The notes: generated by a model not told the origin, from the letters alone. A DNA stretch of 64,000 nucleotides from Chitinophagaceae bacterium UBA4407 (GCA_002390845.1 DGQT01000039.1:40175-104174); one strand, 5' to 3'; numbered from the stretch's first letter, positions 15,629 to 24,921 are shown. Numbers and translations are program-made.

Positions 15629-17878
15629 TTATGCACCCCCAATTTCTTTGCTGAAAGGTTGCGAATAAAACCGCTTGCCCATGCTTTTGTATAATGCATT
15701 CGCCACTGCTGCGAATACCGGCGGAAAAGGCGGTTCGCCCAAACCGGTGGGATCAATATTATTTTCTACAAAATGAACTTCAATACTTTTTGGTGCTTCC
15801 CGCATGCGGATCATCCTGTACCTGTTGAAATTATTTTGTTCGGGAACACCATCTTTATGCGTTAATTCTCCATAAAGTGCATTACCAATTCCATCCACCA
15901 CAGCACCCTGCACCATATTGGTTGCTGCGTCGGGGTTTACTACAATGCCGCAATCAATGGTACTGAAAACCCTTTCTACATAAGGCTTTCCATCTTTCTT
16001 CAGCATATCTATTACATGCGCAGCATAGGAGTTGTGACAGAAATAAGCTGCAACGCCCCGGCTGTATTTTTTATTTTCAGGATTATTCCAACCAGATTTT
16101 TCTTTAATCAGGTTTAATACCCCTGCGTATCTGTCAACATCGTATTCATTGTTTTTACCAACAGGATTTTCTTTGGCTCGTTTTAAAAGCTCTAATCTAA
16201 AGTCGATTGGGTCTTTTCCCATTGCTTCGGCTAATTCATCTAAAAATGCCTGCTCGGTTGCCCCGTTAAAGTTGGAGCCAGGTGCCCTGAATGCGCCAAT
16301 CGTTATATTGGATGGAATGGCCCATCCTTCAGCAAGATAATTATCTATTGCACCTGCGGGAAACCTGTTTGCATGAACCGCATGTTCAGGAATGCCGCCA
16401 CCCTTTAAATGAAAAGCAATAAGGTTTTTATTGGCATCCAATGCAGCCCGGTAAGTAGCGGTGTACATGGGGCGATAGATACCATAGGTCATATCATCTT
16501 CGCGACTATAAACCAATTTCACAGGCGCTTTTATTTTTTTAGAGATTAGAGCGGCTTCTGTAACATAATGCCCGTAAGCTCTAAGGCCAAAACCTCCACC
16601 CATGCGGGCCATTCGGATCTCAATTTTATCGACGGGCAGGTTTAAAATTTTTGATAATGTAGGTTCTATCCAGCCCGGTGCCTGATGTGGCCCAATTAAT
16701 AAAGCACTGTCATCTGTAACATGGGCGAAAAAGTTCATAGGCTCCATGCAATTGTGTGCTAAAAACGGCGCGGTGTAAGTGCGTTCTATAATCTGTGCAG
16801 CATTTTTGAATGCCGTTTCAGGGTCACCGTCTTTACGTAATTGCTCTGCCGGCATTTTCGAATATTCCACCATTTTAGCTAATTGGGTACTTGTACTTTC
16901 AAGACCGGCGGGAACAATGACCTCTCTTTTACCACGAAAACCTGCAATAGTTTCTTTGCTTTCGCTAATCGGTTCCCATGTAACTTTTAGCTTTTTACGG
17001 GCATTCATTACTTCCCATGTTGTCTTGCCCACCACTACCAGCAAATCGTTGAATGTTCGTGTATCGAAACCGGCTTGTTCATAACCATCTTCGTACAATT
17101 TCTGGCCGAATACATCTTTAATGCCTGGCATTTTCAAAGTTTCACTGGCATCAAAAGATTTCAGTTTCATCCCGAAAGCAGGTGGATGTTCAATCATAGC
17201 AATCAACATTCCTTCCTGTGTATAATCCAATCCAAACAGCGGTTTACCCGTTACAATTTTCAAACCCTCTACATTTTTTTTGGAGTTCCGTACTATTTTA
17301 AAATCCTTTGGGTCTTTTAGCTTCACACCTTTGGGTACCGGAATTACCGAAGCTTTTGATGCAAAGTCGCCATACGTTCCTGATTTACCACTTTTTTCAT
17401 GATAAAGCATTCCTGCTTTTGTTGTTACCTCTTCTGCAGGTACGCTCCAGGTTTGGGCTGCAGCCTGCATCAACATTTGGCGAACTGCTGCTCCTGCATC
17501 GCGTAATGGTTTCCAATACATCCGGGTTGAATTGCTTCCACCGGTAAATTGCGGCCCTAATTTCACATTGTCATGCGGCCCCATTTCTACTACCACTTTT
17601 TGCCAGTCTGCATCCAGCTCTTCTGCTACAATCATAGGTAGCGTGGTCATCACATTTTGCCCGAATTCCGGATTAGGATTTAGAATTTTTATCACATTGT
17701 CCGGGGTAATTTTAATATAGCCGTTGAGCTCAACCCAATCTTTTGAATCAGTCAATTGCTTTCCCGGCAAGGGCTTCGCTTCCGCCCAAAAATTAAAGCT
17801 TAACATTATTCCGCCGCTTGCCAGTGCAGAAACTTTTAAGAAAGATCTTCTGCTGGTAGTTGATTTTGCCTGTTTCAT
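15629..17878 (-). CDS. Molybdopterin-binding oxidoreductase subunit, IorB-like, Tat-exported
   Basis: 749-aa large subunit of the xanthine dehydrogenase family, IorB/aldehyde dehydrogenase type, which hydroxylates or oxidises small organic substrates at a molybdenum cofactor. The start SRRSFLKVSALASGG is a Tat signal, so the folded cofactor-loaded complex is probably periplasmic. Seen: duplicated cofactor-binding halves, the glycine-rich RMARMGGGFGLRAYG, NITIGAFRAPGSNFNGATEQ, and the C-terminal TGLGEPPFPPV, whose GLGEP Glu is the expected catalytic base. Length is typical. It is preceded by its 2Fe-2S subunit and followed by cytochrome c, an electron path Mo to 2Fe-2S to haem. Substrate unknown; flanking cupin, reductase and esterase genes suggest an aromatic or carbonyl compound. 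Confidence 0.92.
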   Translation of the reverse strand: MKQAKSTTSRRSFLKVSALASGGIMLSFNFWAEAKPLPGKQLTDSKDWVELNGYIKITPDNVIKILNPNPEFGQNVMTTLPMIVAEELDADWQKVVVEMGPHDNVKLGPQFTGGSNSTRMYWKPLRDAGAAVRQMLMQAAAQTWSVPAEEVTTKAGMLYHEKSGKSGTYGDFASKASVIPVPKGVKLKDPKDFKIVRNSKKNVEGLKIVTGKPLFGLDYTQEGMLIAMIEHPPAFGMKLKSFDASETLKMPGIKDVFGQKLYEDGYEQAGFDTRTFNDLLVVVGKTTWEVMNARKKLKVTWEPISESKETIAGFRGKREVIVPAGLESTSTQLAKMVEYSKMPAEQLRKDGDPETAFKNAAQIIERTYTAPFLAHNCMEPMNFFAHVTDDSALLIGPHQAPGWIEPTLSKILNLPVDKIEIRMARMGGGFGLRAYGHYVTEAALISKKIKAPVKLVYSREDDMTYGIYRPMYTATYRAALDANKNLIAFHLKGGGIPEHAVHANRFPAGAIDNYLAEGWAIPSNITIGAFRAPGSNFNGATEQAFLDELAEAMGKDPIDFRLELLKRAKENPVGKNNEYDVDRYAGVLNLIKEKSGWNNPENKKYSRGVAAYFCHNSYAAHVIDMLKKDGKPYVERVFSTIDCGIVVNPDAATNMVQGAVVDGIGNALYGELTHKDGVPEQNNFNRYRMIRMREAPKSIEVHFVENNIDPTGLGEPPFPPVFAAVANALYKSMGKRFYSQPFSKEIGGA

Positions 17879-17937
17879 TATGAGATAATTTTAAAATGCT
17901 TAAGAAGCTTTTTAGCAATTTATTTTTTTCGCCACCT

Positions 17938-17988
17938 GAGTATTTTCATGGCATCAATTGTTGTGTCACTCACTTGTACTTTTAGTTT
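17938..17988 (+). repeat. Type B repeat arm between the oxidoreductase subunit genes
   Basis: TTTTCATGGCATCAATTG and core TGTGTCACTCACTTGTAC (about 17963-17980). Only an inner half arm, in the 141-base gap between the two oxidoreductase subunits. Confidence 0.75.
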
Positions 17989-18019
17989 TTATGGCATCAC
18001 ATTGCGCTATCTGCTAATT

Positions 18020-18475
18020 TTAAAGTTTAGCAGCAGTTTTAATAGCAGCTTTAATCCTTACATAAGTACCGCAGCGGCAAATATTGCCACTCATCGCCGC
18101 ATCAATATCCTCATCAGTGGGGCTTGGTTTTGATTTTAGCAAGGCAGCAGCCGACATCACCTGACCTCCCTGGCAATAGCCACATTGCGGAACATCATGT
18201 TCAAGCCAGGCTTTCTGCAAACGATGATCGCCATTTTCAGATAACCCTTCAATGGTGGTAACAGCTTTGCTCCCGATTGCGACAACAGGTAACTGGCAAG
18301 AGCGCACAGCCGTTCCATCAAGGTGAATTGTACATGCCCCGCATGCCGCAACCCCACACCCATACTTTGTACCCGTAAGGTTTAAATGCTCACGCAATAC
18401 CCAGAGTACAGGCGTTTTGGGATCAACGTCCACCTGCTGTTTTGTTCCGTTGATGTTTAAATTGAAGACTGCCAT
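18020..18475 (-). CDS. 2Fe-2S subunit of molybdo-hydroxylase, IorA-like
   Basis: 151-aa small subunit with two 2Fe-2S clusters: plant-ferredoxin type Cys40, Cys45, Cys48, Cys60 (YGCGVAACGACTIH...RSC) and the helical domain Cys98, Cys101, Cys133, Cys135 (QCGYCQGGQ, NICRCGTY). It has no signal peptide, which is normal because it is exported together with the Tat-bearing large subunit. It transfers electrons from the Mo centre to the cytochrome encoded downstream. Start ATG at 18475. Confidence 0.93.
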   Translation of the reverse strand: MAVFNLNINGTKQQVDVDPKTPVLWVLREHLNLTGTKYGCGVAACGACTIHLDGTAVRSCQLPVVAIGSKAVTTIEGLSENGDHRLQKAWLEHDVPQCGYCQGGQVMSAAALLKSKPSPTDEDIDAAMSGNICRCGTYVRIKAAIKTAAKL

Positions 18476-18617
18476 TATGGTAAAATTTATAAGTAACCGT
18501 TATGAAAATATACTGGTATATACAGTGAAGTAAAGATTACAATTTTTTCTGAACAATGTTTGCGTAAATCAAACAATAAACTACGCAATTCAAACATTCC
18601 TGAATTACTGTGAAAGT

Positions 18618-18705
18618 TTGTGATACCAGCTTTTATTTTTCATGGCATCGCCTGTTGTGTCACTCACTTGTACGTTCGGTAGTTGATTGGGCTTTTATCG
18701 AAGTC
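18618..18705 (+). repeat. Type B repeat arm with loop
   Basis: GATACCAGCTTTTATTTTTC, ATGGCATCGCC, core TGTGTCACTCACTTGTACG (about 18656-18674), then GATTGGGCTTTTATCGAAG. The 358-base gap between the cupin gene and the 2Fe-2S subunit holds nothing else I recognise; the rest is AT-rich. Confidence 0.8.
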
Positions 18706-18833
18706 TCCCCGCAACGGCGGTGTTGAGTTACGTAGCAAAAGAACTCAGGACGATTGCACACTCATAATTATTAGAAACAGTCCGAGAATTATTGCTTTCA
18801 TGTTGTATTATTTATAATATTAAGATTCCATAG

Positions 18834-19292
18834 CTATTTCACAGCATTATATTCTTCATCAGTTACTCTCTTCATCCAAACTGTTTTTCCTTTTTGAGTT
18901 GGTGTAACGCCTATATATATGAAACTGCTTCCCGGTGCTGCGCCATGCCAATGTTCTATGCCCGGAAGACATTTAATGATGTCTCCTTTACGCACTACCT
19001 GTCCCGGTTTACCTTTCTCCTGGTAATAACCGGTGCCTTCTGTGATAAGCAGGAACTGACCTCCCGGGTGAATATGCCAGTTGAGTTTTGAACCAGGTGC
19101 ATATACTGCCTGCGCCAGGCTGAAAGTAAAATTGCTGTCAGGGTGATTTAGTTCGCTGAGCCAGATGGTTCCTGTATAATTATCTTTATTGGCACCAATT
19201 TCACCTTTTGGGAATATAGAAGAATCCTGCGCGTTTGCCCGGTTGAACAGTGTGGCGAGTACTAACATCATTACATATATTACTTTTTTCAT
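18834..19292 (-). CDS. Exported cupin-domain protein
   Basis: 152 aa: signal peptide (MKKVIYVMMLVLATLFNRANA) and one cupin barrel. Metal-binding motif 1 is WHIHPGGQFLLITEG and motif 2 is PGIEHWHGA. This subgroup often sits beside carboxymuconolactone-decarboxylase-like or oxidoreductase genes. It lies 20 bases downstream of an aldo/keto reductase gene, so it is likely in one transcript with that gene and the carboxylesterase. Confidence 0.88.
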   Translation of the reverse strand: MKKVIYVMMLVLATLFNRANAQDSSIFPKGEIGANKDNYTGTIWLSELNHPDSNFTFSLAQAVYAPGSKLNWHIHPGGQFLLITEGTGYYQEKGKPGQVVRKGDIIKCLPGIEHWHGAAPGSSFIYIGVTPTQKGKTVWMKRVTDEEYNAVK

Positions 19293-19312
19293 TGTTCTTT
19301 TTATTTATTGAA

Positions 19313-20164
19313 TTAATTATTTAGTTTTCTTTCCCCCAACCATTTCACCATTGCCGGGTTACGATGGTCAAAGAAGAGGCTTACTTTCGTATCTATTGTT
19401 TTTATAGATTTCATGTCCTCAGCGCTTAGCTCAAAATCAAGGCTATTGAAATTTTCTTCCATTCTTTCTTTGCGCACTGATTTTGGAATGGCAACAATAC
19501 CTCTTTGTATAAGCCAGCGGAGGACAACTTGCGCAATTGTTTTATCATATTTCTTTCCGATTGAAGCAAGTAATTCATTTTGAAAAAGATTGTTTTTGCC
19601 TTCGGCGAACGGTCCCCAGCTTTCTATCTGTACATTATTTTCCTGCAGGAACTTTTGTGTTTCAATTTGCTGGTGAAAAGGATGTGTTTCGATTTGATTA
19701 ATTGCAGGTACAATTTCGTTATGGACAATCAAATCAATAAGCCGGTCAGGATGAAAGTTGCTTACGCCAATCGCTCTAACTTTTCCTCCTTTATACAGTT
19801 CTTCCATCGCTCTCCATTCGCCATATATATCACCATACGGTTGATGAATAAGATATAAATCAAGATAATCTAATTGCAATTTTTTCAATGAATTTTCAAA
19901 AGCTTTCTTAGCTCCTTCATACCCATTTGACTGTATCCAGAGTTTTGTGGTGATGAATAAATCTTCTCTTGCAACATTACTTTTCTTTATCGCTTTACCG
20001 ACAGCTTCTTCATTGCCGTAAGATTGTGCTGTATCTATCAAACGATAACCAACATCAATTGCATCAGCAACACTTCTTTCGCATTCATCTAAATCTTTTA
20101 CCTGGAAAACACCAAATCCAAGGATGGGCATTTCTACGCCATTATTCAATTTTACTGTTTGCAT
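19313..20164 (-). CDS. Aldo/keto reductase (AKR5-like)
   Basis: 283 aa from the ATG at 20164 (MQTVKLNNGVEMPILGFGVF, the usual family start). A GTG eight codons earlier at 20188 is possible but would lie only 3 bases from the upstream stop. Tetrad: RLIDTAQSYGNEEAVG (Asp, Tyr), ITTKLWIQ (Lys), DLYLIHQPYGD (His); RGIVAIPKSVRKERMEEN binds NADPH. It reduces small aldehydes or ketones, as in diketogluconate-type reductases. Located between the carboxylesterase and cupin genes with very short gaps, so an operon is likely. Confidence 0.92.
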   Translation of the reverse strand: MQTVKLNNGVEMPILGFGVFQVKDLDECERSVADAIDVGYRLIDTAQSYGNEEAVGKAIKKSNVAREDLFITTKLWIQSNGYEGAKKAFENSLKKLQLDYLDLYLIHQPYGDIYGEWRAMEELYKGGKVRAIGVSNFHPDRLIDLIVHNEIVPAINQIETHPFHQQIETQKFLQENNVQIESWGPFAEGKNNLFQNELLASIGKKYDKTIAQVVLRWLIQRGIVAIPKSVRKERMEENFNSLDFELSAEDMKSIKTIDTKVSLFFDHRNPAMVKWLGERKLNN

Positions 20165-20191
20165 CTTATCTTGTTTTGTCAACTTCACTCA

Positions 20192-21814
20192 TTAAATACC
20201 ACGCATTTGCAGAAGCTCCCGTTGCTTAAATGCCTTTTCAATTACGTTAAATCTTAGTTTGCGGGGGTCGGGCCTGCTGACGGGATTACCATCCAGTTCA
20301 ACATCAAGAATCTCTTGTTTTTGATTATCGTAAAGGGGCCAAACCGGCAAACCGTTACCATTAGGGTTGCCTGTTTTTGCAAAGTTTACCCAATAAGTGT
20401 TCATGATATGCGCTAACTCTTTCTCTTGGGGTGTTGCTTCGGCAGGGGCACCCCACCGGGCATTGAGTGTGTTGAATACAAACGAGACTTCAGATCCATG
20501 ACCTGCACCATACTTTGCGAAATTCCGCATCGTTTCAGAAACGTAACCAAATTGATACACATAGGTTGGCGCTTTTTTAGCCACAAATGCTCTTGCAGTC
20601 ATTCTTGCCGGCTCACCCCATACCCAATCAGTATTAAATTTTGTTATGACTTCAGCAAATTCTTTATTGCCTTCGGGGTCGTATGCGGCTTTAGCCTCAC
20701 TTTGCAAATCGCCAAATGTTGAAAATAACGCTTCTTTAGAACTGGCAGCGCTAACAAAGCCTCCACTTATTTCCGCACTGCAATTTCCGATAAGAAGCGG
20801 AACATTTGCTTGTCTGCCCGCCTTGTAAGCGCTCTCCGCTGTTTCTACCACCAGTTTACCATCAAGGATGGGCCCTGAGTAAGTACGAAGGCCAGTGCTA
20901 TCACTTTCTTGGCCTCCATCCACAATTTCTTCCACGCTCAGGGAGCGGAGCTTTGCCAAAGCGTCCTCATCTGTGCTCACAATCTTATGTTTTCGGGCAA
21001 AGTTTACTCCGATTGTTTCTGCTGAAACAGGATATAATGGGTCAGCATTTTCTTTATTTATCGGCCTGCCGGTGAGAACACCATCACGTCCACCACCTGA
21101 TTCGCTGATAGCCTTATGGAACAAGCCTTTCGCAGCCGGTATAGTTAAAAGTGAATGGACCGAAACTCCACCTGCAGAAAATCCAAAAATCGTTACGTTG
21201 TTTGGATCACCACCAAAGGCGGCAATGTTTTCCCTGATCCACTTAAGTGCTGCAATCTGGTCCATATAGGCGTAGCTGCCTTTATATTCTTCAGGGTGTT
21301 CTTTGCTCAATGCGGGAAACGCAAAATGACCAAGTCGGCCTAGGCGATAATTAATTGTCGTCAGGATCACGCCTTGTTTGGCAAATGCATCCCCTGCCGA
21401 ACCGGGGCCGGAACCGCTACCTCCTGTGAAACCACCACCATGAATCCAAACCATCACCGGTAATTTTGATTGCTTTGTGGCTGTAGCTGGTGCCCATACA
21501 TTTAGAAAAAGACAATCTTCAGACATAATTGCGGTAGAACCCGGGAAAGTACGCTGTGGGCAATCAGCGCCATACTTGCTTGCATCACGTACACCTTCCC
21601 ATGACTTTACTGGTTGTGGCGGCCGCCAGCGAAATTCACCAACTGGTGGTGCTGCGTAGGGAATTCCTTTAAAGCTGGAGACTTCTCCTTCAGTTACGCC
21701 ACGTAAAATTCCGGAAGCTATGGTAACCGTTGGCGGTGTTGCTGTTTGTTGTGCATGTAATGAACCGGCAAACAATAATACAAAACCTGCAAGCAATTTT
21801 CTCATGGTAATCAT
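20192..21814 (-). CDS. Exported type B carboxylesterase
   Basis: 540-aa alpha/beta hydrolase with a signal peptide (MRKLLAGFVLLFAGSLHAQ; the ATG at 21805 is an equally good start). Family blocks: FKGIPYAAPPVGEFRWRPP, SEDCLFLNVWAP, VMVWIHGGGFTGGSGS (oxyanion hole), nucleophile Ser213 in FGFSAGGVS, and the His region GAGHGSEVSFVF. Oddity: the nucleophile elbow reads GFSAGG where the family usually has GESAGG. First gene of the redox run, divergent from an AraC regulator 180 bases away. Confidence 0.92.
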   Translation of the reverse strand: MITMRKLLAGFVLLFAGSLHAQQTATPPTVTIASGILRGVTEGEVSSFKGIPYAAPPVGEFRWRPPQPVKSWEGVRDASKYGADCPQRTFPGSTAIMSEDCLFLNVWAPATATKQSKLPVMVWIHGGGFTGGSGSGPGSAGDAFAKQGVILTTINYRLGRLGHFAFPALSKEHPEEYKGSYAYMDQIAALKWIRENIAAFGGDPNNVTIFGFSAGGVSVHSLLTIPAAKGLFHKAISESGGGRDGVLTGRPINKENADPLYPVSAETIGVNFARKHKIVSTDEDALAKLRSLSVEEIVDGGQESDSTGLRTYSGPILDGKLVVETAESAYKAGRQANVPLLIGNCSAEISGGFVSAASSKEALFSTFGDLQSEAKAAYDPEGNKEFAEVITKFNTDWVWGEPARMTARAFVAKKAPTYVYQFGYVSETMRNFAKYGAGHGSEVSFVFNTLNARWGAPAEATPQEKELAHIMNTYWVNFAKTGNPNGNGLPVWPLYDNQKQEILDVELDGNPVSRPDPRKLRFNVIEKAFKQRELLQMRGI

Positions 21815-21965
21815 TTGTTTATTTCGTTAGCATTTTGTAGGACTATATATTTACAGATTACAAATATCATCGCATTTTTTTGCCCTCGCTGTATACAGAT
21901 CCCGGTTTTATATACCAATATTGCTGATTTGGAAATGACTGCTGCAAAAGACTTTTGGGAAACTG

Positions 21966-21973
21966 TAATTTTG
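21966..21973 (+). promoter_or_regulatory. Possible -7 box of the AraC-family gene
   Basis: TAATTTTG is an exact TAnnTTTG match about 21 bases before the ATG at 21995. No well-spaced -33 element. It sits in the 180-base divergent region where an operator controlling the esterase/oxidoreductase run would be expected. Confidence 0.35.
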
Positions 21974-21994
21974 AAATGAAACACAAATGAGTTT

Positions 21995-22906
21995 ATGAAT
22001 AACATTGTAAGGTTCGAAAATGTGAAAGACTACAATGCATTAAATAATCACGAAACGCTTCACCCGTTGGTTAGTGTGATTGATTTTTCAAAATCAAAGC
22101 CCTGGGTATGGCCTGGCGGTAAAAGCATAAAAGTTAGTTACGGCATGTATGGCGTTTTTTTGAAAGAAGTTAAATGTGGCGATCTAAAGTATGGTTGCAA
22201 CTATTACGATTATGAAGAAGGTTCATTGGTTTTTATTTCACCAGGGCAGATTGTGGAAGTAGAAGATTTGGGAGAAAACTTTCAACCTAAAGGGTATGCA
22301 CTTTTGTTCCATGCTGATTTAATACATGGTACTTCACTCGGAAGGCATATACAGGACTATACTTTTTTCAGTTATCAGTCAAATGAAGCATTGCATTTAT
22401 CAGAACGTGAAAGGAAAATCGTGCTCGATTGTTTTTCTAAAATTAAATACGAATTAGAACATGCAATTGACAACCATAGCAAAAAATTGATTGTATCTAA
22501 CATTGAACTGTTTCTGAATTACTGCAGTCGTTTTTATGAGCGCCAGTTCATTACCCGTGAGAATGTACATAAAGGCATTTTAGAAAGGTTTGAACATTTA
22601 TTAAACGAATATTTTCAAACTGATAAACCACATACGATTGGTTTACCTTCTGTGGCTTACTGTGCAGCTGAACTTAATTTATCATCAGGTTATTTTGGTG
22701 ATCTTATAAAAAAAGAAACTGGAAAGACGGCACAGGAATACATACAATCGAAGGTGATTGATGTGGCGAAGGAAAAAATATTCGACATCAACAAATCTGT
22801 TAGCGAAATTGCTTATGAATTAGGTTTTAAATATCCCCAGCATTTTACACGATTGTTTAAACAACGTGTGGGGCAATCGCCAAATGAATACAGATTGCTG
22901 AATTGA
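21995..22906 (+). CDS. AraC-family transcriptional regulator
   Basis: 303 aa. Cupin-like sensing region about residues 20-120, then two C-terminal helix-turn-helix units (LPSVAYCAAELNLSSGYFGD and KSVSEIAYELGFKYPQHFTR, ending LFKQRVGQSPNEYR). This subgroup is common in Bacteroidota next to aldo/keto reductase genes. It is divergent from the carboxylesterase gene and is the best candidate regulator of the 21.8-15 kb minus-strand run. Confidence 0.9.
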   Translation: MNNIVRFENVKDYNALNNHETLHPLVSVIDFSKSKPWVWPGGKSIKVSYGMYGVFLKEVKCGDLKYGCNYYDYEEGSLVFISPGQIVEVEDLGENFQPKGYALLFHADLIHGTSLGRHIQDYTFFSYQSNEALHLSERERKIVLDCFSKIKYELEHAIDNHSKKLIVSNIELFLNYCSRFYERQFITRENVHKGILERFEHLLNEYFQTDKPHTIGLPSVAYCAAELNLSSGYFGDLIKKETGKTAQEYIQSKVIDVAKEKIFDINKSVSEIAYELGFKYPQHFTRLFKQRVGQSPNEYRLLN

Positions 22907-22979
22907 TGTTTCTATATGGACAGGCAATGCTATGATTGTGCAGTTAATTTCTTTCCTCGGTGATAGCTTATCAGCAAGC

Positions 22980-23075
22980 CTACGCTTCAATCTACGCTTC
23001 GGTAAAAGCTGATTCATAATCCGAACGTACAAGTGAGTGACACAACAGGCGATGATAGTAGTAATACAGCTTAGT
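22980..23075 (-). repeat. Type B repeat arm (right arm)
   Basis: Loop part CTACGCTTCGGTAAAAGC, then CCGAACGTACAAGTGAGTGA with CACAACAGGCGATG, and AATACAGC. Between two convergent AraC genes. Confidence 0.8.
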
Positions 23076-23082
23076 AAAAAAA

Positions 23083-24024
23083 TTAAACATTCCTGAACTT
23101 CAGCGGGCTGAGCTCCACATGTTTTTTGAAGAAGTTATTGAAGTGCGTTGTTTCTGTAAAGCCCAATGCATAAGCAATTTCAGAAACATTCCATGCACTG
23201 TGTTTCAGCAGGATCTTTGATTCCCGCACAATGCGTTCGGCAATAATTTGCGAGGTTGTTTTCTCTGTGCTTTCTTTTACGGCACGGTTCAAATGATTTA
23301 CATGCACGTTTAACTGTTCTGCGAAAGCAGACGCAGAACGAAGATTTAATTCTTTGTGATTCTCATCAATGGGAAACTGGCGTTCCAGCAATTCTAAAAA
23401 CAAATTGGAAATTCTTTGCGATGCATTCATAGGTTGCTTTTCAAATTTTGCACAAGGCAACTTCATAGCAAAGTGCAACAACTCAAAAAAATGATTGCGT
23501 AATGCATCATATTTATGCAGGTAATCAGAACCCATTTCTTCAAACATGTTTTTGTAGATCGTTGTTACCTTGTTCACCTGTTCATCCGTTAACTCGAATA
23601 CATGCGTGCCGCCGGGTTGAAAAACAGCATACTGATCAAGGTTACCGAACTGGTGAAAAAACGCTGGTGTAAACAAACAAAAAAAGCCACTTACAATTCT
23701 ATCGGTGTATTCGCAGCTATAAGGTATTTGCGGATTAGAGAACACCAACGCCTGTTTTCTTATTTCCACAACTTCATCGGCAAAATGCATATTGTAATTG
23801 CCTGTCACCAGCATAATCTTAAAATAATCTCTGCGTGCATAAGGAACCGGCCTGGCATTTGCACCAGCAAAAGGATCGAGTTTAAAAACATTGAAATGCC
23901 CGATCTCTTTACGAAGATCTGCAGGTACTCCTCCGAATTTTCGTGTGTAAAATTCTTCTATGGTTTCAATATTCCTCATCTGCCACAAACTTACTGATTT
24001 ATTATGTTCGCTATTTTTCAACAT
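23083..24024 (-). CDS. AraC-family transcriptional regulator
   Basis: 313 aa with an N-terminal AraC-type cupin-like region and C-terminal double helix-turn-helix (LNLRSASAFAEQLNVHVNHL; WNVSEIAYALGFTETTHFNN, ending FKKHVELSPLKFR). Convergent with the other AraC gene. Its ATG at 24024 is immediately preceded by the outer end of a type C repeat, so the start could instead be an internal Met (codon 17, MRNIETIEEF). Confidence 0.88.
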   Translation of the reverse strand: MLKNSEHNKSVSLWQMRNIETIEEFYTRKFGGVPADLRKEIGHFNVFKLDPFAGANARPVPYARRDYFKIMLVTGNYNMHFADEVVEIRKQALVFSNPQIPYSCEYTDRIVSGFFCLFTPAFFHQFGNLDQYAVFQPGGTHVFELTDEQVNKVTTIYKNMFEEMGSDYLHKYDALRNHFFELLHFAMKLPCAKFEKQPMNASQRISNLFLELLERQFPIDENHKELNLRSASAFAEQLNVHVNHLNRAVKESTEKTTSQIIAERIVRESKILLKHSAWNVSEIAYALGFTETTHFNNFFKKHVELSPLKFRNV

Positions 24025-24112
24025 TATTTTTATGGTTCCGGCTTTTGCTTTTTATGGCATCTTCGTTGCGTCGCAATCACTTCATCTTTTGTGCAAATGG
24101 CATCGTCCCGTT
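24025..24112 (+). repeat. Type C repeat arm abutting a start codon
   Basis: TATTTTTATGGTTCCGGC, TTTATGGCATCTTCG, core TTGCGTCGCAATCACTTCAT (about 24066-24085). Its outer end touches the ATG of the minus-strand AraC gene. Confidence 0.75.
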
Positions 24113-24147
24113 TCCTCCGCTGTGTTGCTAATAAAATTCAGACAGCT

Positions 24148-24921
24148 TTATAGTTTCACATATTTATTATTAAAAGTATAAACCAGGCTTACATTCCATA
24201 AAAGGTTTTTGCTTCCCGTAATATTTGAACTGATTTTTTTGTTGATGGTTGATGAAACGGAGAGCGGGAAATTTTTCTTTGCCACAGTTAACGTAGAAGT
24301 AAAAAAATAACCATCCTGTGCATCTAATTTTAAATAGTATAGCTGAGGGTTGAACCTGAGAAAAAACTGATCGCTGAGTTTGATATGCGAAAAATTTGTG
24401 CTGAACGTTACAAAGTGCGTGTTGCCAATAGTGCCCGCATCAAGACCATGTGAATAGAGATAATAGATGCCGATACTGATATTTTTATTAAGTGAATATC
24501 TTGGAAAAAGTTCTGTGGCTAAATAACGCCTCGCAATTGTTACAGTGCTTGTATCGCCGTTGATGAGTTGTGGAGATGTTCTAAAATTCAGCCCGAGATG
24601 CGAACCCACATTCATATTAAACTTGTTGCTGGTTACTACTTTGTACCTGCCCCAGAAAAGCATAGACCATGGCTTACCCGCCAGTGAGAAACGGATGTCT
24701 GGTTCAAAGCTCAACCGCTTTTTTCCCGCAGCCAGCATAAATTGAATTGCAGGTTTATCCAATGAAAAACTCGGTACAATAGAGATGCCGTTGTTGGTAA
24801 CACTAACATTACCGGAAAAATAACTGGTATTTTTTGTACTGTCTGTTTTTTGCGCAAAAGCGAAATGTGTAAGAGTTAAAACCGTAATAAGCAGGAATGT
24901 TTTTTTGCTAATTTTTTTCAT
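24148..24921 (-). CDS. Exported beta-rich protein, possibly outer membrane
   Basis: 257 aa from the ATG at 24921: signal peptide (MKKISKKTFLLITVLTLTHFAFA), then alternating hydrophobic/polar strands ending NVSLVYTFNNKYVKL, consistent with an outer-membrane beta-barrel. The frame is open further upstream to 25173, but that extension crosses a repeat and lacks coding character, so I leave it out. Family not recognised. Confidence 0.65.
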   Translation of the reverse strand: MKKISKKTFLLITVLTLTHFAFAQKTDSTKNTSYFSGNVSVTNNGISIVPSFSLDKPAIQFMLAAGKKRLSFEPDIRFSLAGKPWSMLFWGRYKVVTSNKFNMNVGSHLGLNFRTSPQLINGDTSTVTIARRYLATELFPRYSLNKNISIGIYYLYSHGLDAGTIGNTHFVTFSTNFSHIKLSDQFFLRFNPQLYYLKLDAQDGYFFTSTLTVAKKNFPLSVSSTINKKISSNITGSKNLLWNVSLVYTFNNKYVKL

